Assembly: GCA_033002965.1 (NCBI GenBank)
Contig: JAURVB010008678.1
Coordinates: 1-64,000, forward strand
DNA: 64,000 nucleotides
From: Piper betle
Lineage: Eukaryota; Streptophyta; Magnoliopsida; Piperales; Piperaceae
Direction of reading: 5' to 3'
This document shows, in pieces, positions 12,863 through 22,046 of this stretch. The first letter of the stretch is position 1; each line of letters starts with the position of its first letter. The position numbers were made by a program, and so were the translations under genes. The notes under the pieces were generated by a model. It did no database searches. It was not told the origin of the DNA and saw nothing but the letters and a program-made list of their open reading frames with translations.

Positions 12863-14020
12863 GGGAATGGTTGAAGTGTATATATATGCAGGAGGAGGGA
12901 GTATTTCATCCCTCATCTCCGTCCCAGGCGACCTCCCCATTACTGTGTGAGTATTTCATCCCTCATCTTATTTGTTTCCATTAGGATTCTTACATGCAAG
13001 GTTTGTTGAAGACGCCCTGCCAAGTTGCTAGATCTCCAGCGTCTTATGCATGGGGTTCTTGTCGATTGCTTAATTGTTTTGCAAATGGACATGTTAATGA
13101 TTAAATTATCAATTAGATAATGGGGATTTGGATAATGATAATTAATAATTAATTATCATTAGAATTGTTAAAAATTTAATAAGAAATGAAAACTAACATG
13201 AACTAATTACATCATTTAAAATTGATAGTATATTAGTCATGTAAGTTGCATGTAGGATCATGCAAAATAAAATTATACTAATGTATAATTTTATGCCCTT
13301 ATTTAGATTAGGGTTCACGGGTCACAGTCAAACGAAATCACAAGTCAGGTACGTATAATAGGTAGAACATCGTATTTTCCTTATTGGTAGCCTTGGTCGG
13401 CCTGAGCCCAGATTCGACCACCATGCACCGAGTGCAACCGGGGTCAAAGAATTGACTCAGTCCGACACGGGGTCGTATAATGTGCGTAAATTGTGTAATG
13501 CATCGACATTGTTTTGGAGTAGTGATAGCCGCCCCATAAAATGGCTACGGCCTGGGTGAGAGAGGCACAACGATTCCTCCATCGCACTGGAGTGCAGTAA
13601 TAGCCTCCCCATAAAAAGGCTACGGCCGGGGTGTGAGGCACAGGCACTAGAGTTGGCAGTGAGAGCTTCCCCACAAACGGGGTGTAGCATTCACCTGAGT
13701 GCAGTGATAGCCTCCCCATAAAAAGGCTACGACCGGGGTGTGTGAGGCACTGGCACTAGAGTTGGCAGTGAGAGCTTCCCCACAAACGGGGCGTAGCATT
13801 CACCTGAGTGCAGTGATAGCCTCCCCATAAAAAGGCTATGGCCGGGGTGTGTGAGGCACTGGCACTAGAATTGGTAGTGAGAGCTTCCCCAAAAACGGGG
13901 CGTAGCAATCACCTGAGTGCAGTGATAGCTTCCCCACAAAAAGCCTACGGCCGGGGTGTGCGAGGCACTGGCACTGGAGACGGTAATGGTAGCCTCCCTA
14001 CAAAAGGGCTATGGCCAGGG
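12863..14020 (+). mobile_element. Truncated B LTR, both ends missing
   Basis: This matches B LTRs from the word gggaatggttgaagtg, just before the TATA box, through the hairpin-rich 108-bp tandem array (13500-14010). It lacks the first roughly 290 bp (U3 repeats and LTR start) and everything after the array. The right side joins the family-A compound in the middle of the word ggccagggt, which in intact copies continues as gtgtg. Confidence 0.85.
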
Positions 14021-14027
14021 TCCTGAT

Positions 14028-14315
14028 CTGACTACTGGAGGCGATGGGGTCCTGATCTGCGTCCGACGGGTCTGTGTCACCATCCTGTTTGTGTACCCTA
14101 CTCTAATCTACTCACCCTGTCACACACACAATTAGGTAAGAATATCTGTGAACAAAAACATAAAGACGGAAAAATACCTATCGGTACAGCTCGGAGCAGC
14201 TTCGGCACACATGTAACCTGTAATGCATCTACCATCTTAATCAACCAAGAGTTGGCTCTGATACCACTGTTGGTATCAGAGAACATATGCCAAGAGTTGG
14301 CTCTGATACCACTGC
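14028..14315 (-). pseudogene. Second, truncated copy of family-A PBS, leader and gag start
   Basis: This matches 21767-22046 closely. On the minus strand it holds the PBS (14300-14311), the leader with a duplicated ttggctctgataccactg block, and a gag ATG at 14083 followed by about 18 codons before truncation. Because it lies outside the 3' LTR, it is the residue of a tandem neighbour unit. Confidence 0.88.
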
Positions 14316-17186
14316 TGTGACACCCCATTTCGGCTCACCCGTGAACCGACCCGGAAATGTCACCGGCGACCGAACCGTTCGCTAATCTACTAGATTCGGT
14401 TAAGCCGACCCGGATCTACTCTCGGCGTCTCAAGATGGAGATGCAAATATGAAATGCATGAATGGGATACGATTGGGTTCTAACGTAGTCCTACATGCAT
14501 GCTATGATGTGCAAGCAAAGCAAAACCATGCAACGACAAAATAATATAATGAAAATTATCCACAAGAAAAGTATATAAATATTTTATCAAAATACGATAA
14601 CACATAATAATCTACCGTAGCATTCAATCATTATCTCTTTCGTTTCAATCTGAACCGAGCCTGAACTCCAAAGCTCACTACTCATTCATATTTATCCAGT
14701 TCATTTCATATCAAGTAATTTATCTAAGACAAACACATCAAAATTATCATTCACATAGCAATAACACACCGTCATTATACATTACACGCAGCAGGTACAT
14801 GTGTGCGCGGTTCCGTGCTGCTCCTCCGCAGTCCCGACAGCTTTCATCGCTCGCATTCCTCACCTACATATATATAGAAAAACCGTCAGTAACGAGTGTT
14901 ACCGGCCCGGAAAATAACTAATATCAATCTGGCACAGGAGAGCAAACTCTCCTGTTGAATGAAAACCATATACTTCCTCAAGAACTCTCATCAGGGCACA
15001 TACGGGAGCCGTCGCCCATCGGGTCGACAGCGTCCCCCTTTCTTTCTCATTCTCATACCTTGGCCATTTCTCTATCGCTTCTCGCATCAAATCTCATTCC
15101 TTTCCGCCCTCTGCACCTTCCATATTACTCCTGGCCTTGAGCACGAAGGCCGAGCACTCTCAGGCAGTCGCCTTCAGTACCCTTTGAAACCACAAGTCTA
15201 GACATGCGCTGCAATGCAGTACCCGTAAACCTCCACACTTCTCCGGGTTTGAGGAACTCAAAGGTGGAGTTGTCAGGATCCTTCGGGAATGAAACGGGCT
15301 CTCACACCATTCCAGAGCCCACTATTCCGACGCACACGTGCCCTATCGTGAAGCACGGTAGTCGCGAGTATCCCTCATTCCATCTCTCACCGAAAACACG
15401 AAAACTATACATATATATAGGTCTGGGTTGGGATTTATACAATAGGCCCGAAGGCATCGTGAGCTGGATCTGAAGTTCGAAAACAAACTCGAGGGATCTC
15501 ATCCTCGAGGGTTATTAATCCGAAAAAGAACTGTTGGCTAAATGGCCCGAGTTAAGTGGGATCCGATAAAACGCCACTTAACTCGTCCTGCACATGATAA
15601 ATCAAATACACAATAGAATAGCGTAAAACAGAGAACGAGTCCTAAACGGACCTGGTAGAAGCTCCAAACGGGTCCACGCGCCTAGGCGGCGAGCTCCTAC
15701 ACCGTACCTACACAATCAAGCTAAAAACTAACGCCCGCATGATGAATCACACATCCTATAGCATGCACACACAATCAACACAATCACGCATCAATCAACA
15801 CACATTAACCTATATCAATTCTAGCAAGTCTACTTAGGCTAGTTTGCATTAGATCATGATCATTACCTAGTTACCCTAATTAGTTTCTTAACCTCCATTT
15901 TTAACACCACTCAATCAAACAAATTTCATATTTTATCCTTAATCAAATCTACATTTATATATATTATTATAACACACAATTCACCAATCCTAGCATGCAA
16001 TTCTAATAATCAATACTTTCAAATAATTAAGTTAAAATAAATTATACCTCGCGTCGTCGAAAATCGGCGACGGCTAGGGTTTCCGTTTCGTGGCTCGAAA
16101 CTCGAGTTCGGCACCTAGCGGCGTCCGAAGTCCGATCAGATTGGACCGGGTGCGTTCGGCGGATGATCCGGCGAATTTCCCACGAATCCAATTTTCCGGC
16201 GGTTCCGGCGGTTTTCCGGCGAGTGTCGGCGGTTTTCCGGCAGATTCCGAGCGATGATTCGGGACGGGGCAATCAGGGGGTCTATCGGCACCAGCTCGAC
16301 GAGCTTGGTCCGATGGTGGTGTCAAACAAGGTAGCCGAGGCGGCGATGGCCGTCGGCGGCGGCGTCGAAAATGGGCGGCGGCGGCGGTGTGCTCCGATCG
16401 GGGCTCCGGCCGGCCTCGACGGCGGTCGGGATGGATGGGGAAATGTCGGCAACGGCGAGGGGGTGGTACTGGTGGTCACAGCGGCGGCGACGGCGGCCGA
16501 ACGGCGGCGGAATCCGGCCCGAAGTGGCGACGGCCGAGGCGGCTTCGTGGGCGCGATTCCGGCGTCGTGGCGGCGAGACGGTGGCCGGGGTGGGTCGTGG
16601 CGGCACGGCGACGGCACGACGGGGCGGGGCGGCGTCGATCGGCGGCAGACGGCGTCGGCGGCGGCGGCGGCAGCGACACAGGGGCGGCGAGGGTTTAGGG
16701 ATGGGAAAGTGTCGGGAGGGAGAAAAATACCCTCAATGGCAGTTTCGTAATTAAGTATTGACTCGATTCCTACTCGAGTCAAAATAATAACTAGTTCGTA
16801 ATAAATTCTAAAAAAATCTAGAAAAATATGGAAAAATTCCATAAAATAAAACAAACACAACAACATCCAAATGACATGCTCTATAACTAATAACCCACCC
16901 GAATATAATCATAGCGCGTCCTAATTCGTTATTCGGCCCTAAAACTATTCTACGATCAAATAAAAATAACAATCAATACTGCATACCTCCATATACTTGA
17001 TAACCCATTTTTCATCATCTTTCAGGCGTTATCATCGTACACTTGAGCATACATGACCCTCATCGCTCATAACTCACAGCTGGCCTCAACTCAGCTCGCG
17101 GTCCATGAAGCTGACTCGACTCGAACCGACGGTTGAACCGACTGGTTCACTCCCGTAAAACTCTGACTCGAGTCACGGGTTTTACA
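14316..17186 (-). repeat. Family-A 3' LTR
   Basis: The LTR is 2871 bp, the same length as its partner. In plus reading it begins tgtgacacccc and ends gggttttaca, giving TG...CA on the element strand. From its left end it contains a GTAAC/GTTAC stem-loop (14889-14902), a TATA-like run near 15405-15420 (minus), and a GC-rich module (16040-16740) that produces many false frames on both strands. The stretch 15540-16050 looks identical to the other LTR, whereas 14316-15450 differs at many sites. Confidence 0.92.
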
Positions 17187-17187
17187 A

Positions 17188-17199
17188 CCTTCCCTCCTT
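17188..17199 (-). promoter_or_regulatory. Polypurine tract of family A
   Basis: The minus strand reads aaggagggaagg directly before the 3' LTR, the expected plus-strand primer site for reverse transcription. A tcgaggacgaaat box lies just upstream at about 17206-17219. Confidence 0.85.
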
Positions 17200-17250
17200 A
17201 GAAAAATTTCGTCCTCGAAATTTTAACTAAGGAAGTTTCAACCATGTTCC

Positions 17251-20200
17251 TCATCTAAATGTACGTGTTGGCGTAGTATCTGGTTGTGAAGCTGGTTGCT
17301 CGAACAACTCCGGGTATCGCTTCCTCATCTCATCTTCTCGTTCCCACGTAGCTTCTTCAACTCCTCGTCGGGTCCATTGCACTCGTACTAGGGGAACTTC
17401 TTTTCTTCGGAGAATCTTCACTCTTCGGTCCACGATTTGGACTGCATCCTCTGGGTACGTCAGGTCCGGTTGCAGCTCTACCTCTTTGAAGCTGACAACA
17501 TGAGAGTTGTCAGGGTGATACTTCTTCAACATTGACACGTGGAAGACATCATGCACAGCTGATAGGTGAGGAGGCAATGCTAGCCTATATGCCACTGGTC
17601 CAATGCGCTCAATCACGTCAAAGGGTCCAATATAGCGCGGACTGAGTTTCCCTCGCGTCCCGAATCTCGTGTTTCCCTTAGTCGGAGAGACCTTCAGGAG
17701 AACGTGATCTCCTAACGCGAAATGAACCTCACGTCTGCGCTGATCTGCGTAACTCTTTTGTCTATCTTGAGCTGACCTCATTCTTCTTCTAATCCTCATT
17801 ACCACCTCTTGTGTCTGCTGGATCATTTCTGGCCCAACTACTACTGGTTCGCTGCCCTGCACCCAACACACTGGGGATCTGCATGGTCTGCCGTACAGTG
17901 CTTCGAACGGTGCCATTCCAATCGTGGCCTGATAGCTGTTGTTGTAGGAGAATTCCACCAAAGGTAGGTGTTCTTCCCAACTCCCTCCGAAATCCAGGAT
18001 ACATGCGCGAAGCAAGTCTTCCAGGGTCTGTATGGTTCTTTCCGTCTGTCCGTCTGTTTGAGGATGGAAAGCTGTGCTGAATCTCGATTCTGTGCCCATA
18101 GCTGCCTGAAAGGCCTTCCAAAATCGTGATGTGAACCTCGGATCCCTGTCTGATATGATCTCCCGTGGTACGCCGTGTAACCTGACTATCTGATCTCTGT
18201 ACAGCGTAGCCAATGTGGTCAGTGGGTAATCCATCCTGATCGGTATGAAGTGTACGCTCTTTGTAAGTCGATCCACTATGACCCATATCGCATCCTTTTG
18301 TTGGCGGGTCTTAGGTAAACCAACTACAAAGTCGTAAGCTATACTCTCCCACTTCCACTCTGGGGTTTCCAACGGTTGTAGCATTCCACCTGGACGTACG
18401 TGCTCGGCTTTCACTTGCTGGCATACCAAACATCTAGCCACTGTATCGTATACTTCTCTCTTCATTCCTGGCCACCAATAGGTTCGTCGGACATCGTGGT
18501 ACATCTTCACTCCACCTGGGTGTACTGAGCATCTCGACGTGTGAGCTTCGTGAAGAATAGTACTTCGAAGTCCGGGATACTCTGGAACATTAGGCACGAA
18601 TAGTCGGCCTCTCAATCTGACTAATCCGTCTGTATCCCTGGCCAATTCCTGATGTGTTCCGTGTTCCAACCACTGCTTCAACTGCGGATCTGCCTCCTGT
18701 GCAATCCGAATCTGCTCAAGCACGCTTGGCTGAATCGTAAGTCGCGCCATCATCCCAACTAACTGTCTCTGGCTCGTAGTGTGCTCGGTCACTGACAATG
18801 CTGCTAATCCTGCGGTGTACAAGAATCCTGGCTTCCTGCTCAATGCATCGGCTACCACATTCGCCTTGCCCTCATGGTATGCTATGTCGACCTCGTAATC
18901 AGCTAACATCTCCAACCATCTCCTCTGTCTGCTATTCAGATCCTTCTGCGTGAAGATATATTTCAGACTCTGGTGATCAGTTAGAAGTCTGAAAGATGTC
19001 CCATATAGATAGTGCCTCCATATTCTGAGAGCGAATATGACTGCAGCAAGCTCTAGGTCATGAGTAGGATAGTTACGCTCATGCACCTTGAGCTGACGAG
19101 ATGCATAAGCAATAACCTTATCCTTCTGCATCAAAACACAACCTAAGCCAATCCCTGAGGCATCAGTATACACTACAAAATCCTCATGTCCCTCAGGCAA
19201 TGCGAGGATAGGCGCCGAAGTCAACCTCTCCTTTAGCATCCTGAAACTCCGCTCACATTCGTCTGTCCATATGAACCGTTCCTCTTTCCTAGTCAGTCGC
19301 GTCAGAGGGGCTGCTATGGAAGAGAAGTCCTGAATGAACCGTCTGTAGTATCCAGCCAATCCTAGAAAACTCCGAACCTCCGTAGGTGTCTTCGGTTGTT
19401 CCCACTGCACTACTGCCTCTATCTTAGCTGGATCCACTGAGATGCCTGATGCTGAGATGATGTGGCCGAGAAAATTCACCTCTGACAACCAGAAACTGCA
19501 CTTCGAAAATTTCCCATACAACCTATGCTCTCTCAGTGTTTGCAACACAATCCTCAGGTGTTGCGCATGTTCTTCCTTAGATGAAGAATATACCAGTATG
19601 TCATCCACAAAGACGATCACAAACTGGTCCAAGTACTGATTGAACACTCTGTTCATCAAGTCCATAAATGTTGCTGGAGCATTGGTCAATCCAAACGGCA
19701 TGACCAGAAACTCGTAGTGTCCATATCTCGTCCTGAACGCAGTCTTCGGGATGTCTTCTGCTCTAATCCTCAGTTGGTAGTATCCTGATCTCAAATCAAT
19801 CTTCGAAAAGACAACTGCTAAGCTCAACTGGTCAAATAAATCATCAATACGAGGAAGAGGGTATCTGTTCTTAACCGTTGCATGGTTTAGCATCCTGTAA
19901 TCTATGCATAACCGCATGCTTCCATCCTTCTTCCTCACAAATAACACCGGTGCGCCCCAAGGGGAAACGCTCGGTCTGATGAATCCTTGGTCCAACAGTG
20001 TCTGTAGCTGTTCCTTCAGTTCCTTGAGCTCCAGAGGTGCCATCCTATACGGAGCTCTCGAAATTGGGGCTGTGCCAGGCATCAACTCGATGGCAAGATC
20101 CACCTCTCTGTCTGGCGGCAATCCAGTAATCTCCTCAGGAAATACATCTGTAAATTTGCCGACCACTGGAATCTCTTCTATACTCGGCTGTTTCCCTGGT

Positions 20201-21195
20201 CCACTCTGCTGTGACTGCTGTTGGGGAGCTGGAAGTGCAAGTCTCTGCTGAGGCGCTGGGAGTGTCAACTGCTGGCTCTGGCTAGTCGGACACGTTGCAG
20301 CCCTATGTCCCGGTTGACCGCAACTGTAACAGGCCCTAGTGCCTCCTCTGCACTCTGCAGCCCTGTGTCCTGGCTGACCGCAGTTGTAACAAACCCTAGT
20401 GCCTACTCTGCACTCTGCGGCTCGGTGCCCTGGCTGACCGCAGTTGTAGCATACATTTCTGCTTGCTCTGCACTCTCCCCAATGATGGCGTTGGCAACTC
20501 TGACAGAATGGGGCTCTGCTGCCCTGTACCTGGCCATCCATGGCTCTCATGGCTACTGGCGCATCTACACGTCGTCTCTGCTGTGCCCCCTGCTCTGGCT
20601 GATATGGCCTCGGATGTTGCTGCCTCTGGTCGACATCTCGACGTGGTCGTGTAGCTATCACCCGCTCTGCTTCACCTGCAGCTCTCACTACGTCACCGAG
20701 GGTAGTAAACTTCCTATCCAAGTATGCCATCCGAATCTCATGATGGAGGCCTTCATAGAAGCGCTCTATTCTTCTTCCTTCGGTTGGAACCAAATCTGGT
20801 GCAAATCTCTCCAACGCTCTAAACCTCGTCTCATACTGTACTACTGTCATAGGCCCTTGCCTCAACATCTGGAACTCTCGTTCCTTCCTTCTCCTAACAT
20901 CTGGTGGAAAATACTTTCCATCGAATTCCACTCTGAATTCCTCCCAAGTGATGTCCTGAGGCTGGCGATGAGCAAATACAGAATTCTGCACCGAACTCCA
21001 CCATATCCTCGCTTCGTCTTGGAATGCTCCTGTGACGACGCGCACTCTGTGTTCTACGGGGCATGCCATACTATCAAACACTCCTATGGCCGACGATATC
21101 CATAGGAATGCCTCCTCAGCATCCAACTTCCCAAAGAAAGGTCGTCCGCCATTCTTCACGAATCTCTCATATTGCCACAATTCCAAACTCCTCAC
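17251..21195 (-). CDS. Ty3 chromovirus Gag-Pol polyprotein, open but lacking protease
   Basis: The frame has 1314 codons with no internal stop. Residues 1-180 are retrotransposon Gag. Residues 231-242 form a C-x2-C...H...C finger, followed by three CCHC knuckles at 249-262, 269-282 and 289-302 ([14 protein letters not shown] type). RT follows from about 345, with FVDD at 529-532. RNase H has YTDAS (D678), E715 and D740. Integrase has H885, H892, C922 and C925, then D955, D1016 and E1052, a D-x35-E spacing. A chromodomain covers about 1245-1300. Only about 40 glutamine/proline-rich residues separate the last knuckle from the pre-RT linker, where this family normally has an aspartic protease with DSG and GMDW motifs. 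The protease is therefore missing in frame. The Met at 21195 is unlikely to be the natural start, because Gag similarity continues upstream in the other frame. The enzymes would copy RNA and integrate the cDNA at chromatin, but processing would need protease from another element. Confidence 0.9.
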   Translation of the reverse strand: MRSLELWQYERFVKNGGRPFFGKLDAEEAFLWISSAIGVFDSMACPVEHRVRVVTGAFQDEARIWWSSVQNSVFAHRQPQDITWEEFRVEFDGKYFPPDVRRRKEREFQMLRQGPMTVVQYETRFRALERFAPDLVPTEGRRIERFYEGLHHEIRMAYLDRKFTTLGDVVRAAGEAERVIATRPRRDVDQRQQHPRPYQPEQGAQQRRRVDAPVAMRAMDGQVQGSRAPFCQSCQRHHWGECRASRNVCYNCGQPGHRAAECRVGTRVCYNCGQPGHRAAECRGGTRACYSCGQPGHRAATCPTSQSQQLTLPAPQQRLALPAPQQQSQQSGPGKQPSIEEIPVVGKFTDVFPEEITGLPPDREVDLAIELMPGTAPISRAPYRMAPLELKELKEQLQTLLDQGFIRPSVSPWGAPVLFVRKKDGSMRLCIDYRMLNHATVKNRYPLPRIDDLFDQLSLAVVFSKIDLRSGYYQLRIRAEDIPKTAFRTRYGHYEFLVMPFGLTNAPATFMDLMNRVFNQYLDQFVIVFVDDILVYSSSKEEHAQHLRIVLQTLREHRLYGKFSKCSFWLSEVNFLGHIISASGISVDPAKIEAVVQWEQPKTPTEVRSFLGLAGYYRRFIQDFSSIAAPLTRLTRKEERFIWTDECERSFRMLKERLTSAPILALPEGHEDFVVYTDASGIGLGCVLMQKDKVIAYASRQLKVHERNYPTHDLELAAVIFALRIWRHYLYGTSFRLLTDHQSLKYIFTQKDLNSRQRRWLEMLADYEVDIAYHEGKANVVADALSRKPGFLYTAGLAALSVTEHTTSQRQLVGMMARLTIQPSVLEQIRIAQEADPQLKQWLEHGTHQELARDTDGLVRLRGRLFVPNVPEYPGLRSTILHEAHTSRCSVHPGGVKMYHDVRRTYWWPGMKREVYDTVARCLVCQQVKAEHVRPGGMLQPLETPEWKWESIAYDFVVGLPKTRQQKDAIWVIVDRLTKSVHFIPIRMDYPLTTLATLYRDQIVRLHGVPREIISDRDPRFTSRFWKAFQAAMGTESRFSTAFHPQTDGQTERTIQTLEDLLRACILDFGGSWEEHLPLVEFSYNNSYQATIGMAPFEALYGRPCRSPVCWVQGSEPVVVGPEMIQQTQEVVMRIRRRMRSAQDRQKSYADQRRREVHFALGDHVLLKVSPTKGNTRFGTRGKLSPRYIGPFDVIERIGPVAYRLALPPHLSAVHDVFHVSMLKKYHPDNSHVVSFKEVELQPDLTYPEDAVQIVDRRVKILRRKEVPLVRVQWTRRGVEEATWEREDEMRKRYPELFEQPASQPDTTPTRTFR
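20290..20451 (-). repeat. Triplicated CCHC zinc-knuckle coding repeat
   Basis: Three consecutive units of 60 nt encode almost the same 20 residues ([14 protein letters not shown] plus a short spacer). Related elements usually carry one such knuckle, and the B element's gag in this window has one. The near-identity of the units points to recent slippage or unequal exchange. Confidence 0.85.
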
Positions 21196-21197
21196 GT

Positions 21198-21815
21198 CTA
21201 CAGATCTATTTGATCCCTCTGCTTGCTCATAACGAGGAATCTGTGATCCCGTACCAACTGGTACACTGTCACCTCCAACTGCTCCACTCCCCCTACGGTT
21301 TGCCCGCTACCTGCTATCGCAGGTCCACTGGCGTCCTGTCTCATCCTTGCCTGAAGTGGGGCAACCAGAGGAGCTGTTGCGGGGGTAGCTCCCTGTTGCA
21401 GCGGTGGAGGAGGAGGCGGCGGCGGAGGGCCCATGGGCGCTACTGGCTCTCCTTGCGCCTCTTCATCCACGGCTGGTCTCTTCTCTGCTCTAGCCACTGA
21501 TAGAGCTATCTGTCTGAGCTCTCTCCTAAATTCCTCCTGATTCTGCTGCATTTGCATCTGAACCTCAACTAGCCTAGCTATTGCAGCATCCCTTTCCTGT
21601 CGACTACTCCCACTGCGGTGACTGTCGCGTCGACTGTCTCGGCGATGGCTCTCCGTGCGACGACTAGCTGATACCGGTACACTCGTCTCTGCTGGTGGCA
21701 TGGTGGTCCTAGGTCGACTGGAAGCTGTGTCACTGTGACCATGGTCGGGACTATCCTGTCTGACTACTGGAGGCGATGGGGTCCTGATCTGCGTCCGACG
21801 GGTCTGTGTCACCAT
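21198..21815 (-). pseudogene. N-terminal part of family-A gag, frameshifted from the rest
   Basis: This 205-codon frame starts at the ATG at 21815, which is the same ATG seen in the truncated second copy at 14083. Residues 1-75 are arginine/serine-rich and about 75-115 look helical (a glutamine/glutamate-rich stretch). A run of nine prolines follows, and the product ends a few residues after the shift. Gag similarity switches to the downstream frame at about 21231-21236, consistent with loss of one base there. Chromoviruses usually keep gag and pol in one frame, so a mutation is more likely than programmed frameshifting, and a sequencing error is possible. Confidence 0.8.
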
Positions 21816-22030
21816 CCTGTTTGTGTACCCTACTCTAATCTACTCACCCTGTCACACCACTGTTAGGTAAGAAAATCTGTGAACAAAAACATAAAGACAG
21901 AAAAATACCTGTCGGTACAGCTCGGAGCAGCTTCGGCACACATGTAACCTGTAATGCATCTACCATCTTAATCAACCAAGGGTTAGCTCTGATACCACTG
22001 TTGGTATCAGAGAACATATGCCAAGAGTTG

Positions 22031-22042
22031 GCTCTGATACCA
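22031..22042 (-). promoter_or_regulatory. Primer-binding site (tRNA-iMet) of family A
   Basis: The minus strand reads TGGTATCAGAGC four bases after the 5' LTR end at 22047. This is complementary to the 3' end of plant initiator methionine tRNA. The same motif occurs again at 22000-22011 in a duplicated leader block. Confidence 0.93.
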
Positions 22043-22046
22043 CTGC

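Noticed and set aside
16163..16866. Long overlapping frames on both strands, up to 195 codons, in the LTR GC-rich module
   Set aside because: They are compositional: ggc/gcc-rich DNA without stops. The partner LTR at 23770-24486 has indels that change the frames, and no domain is visible.
17789..18286. 165-codon minus-strand frame inside pol
   Set aside because: It is an alternative frame of the integrase region and carries no domain.
20221..21105. 294-codon plus-strand frame
   Set aside because: It is antisense to the intact gag-pol frame and has no recognisable domain.
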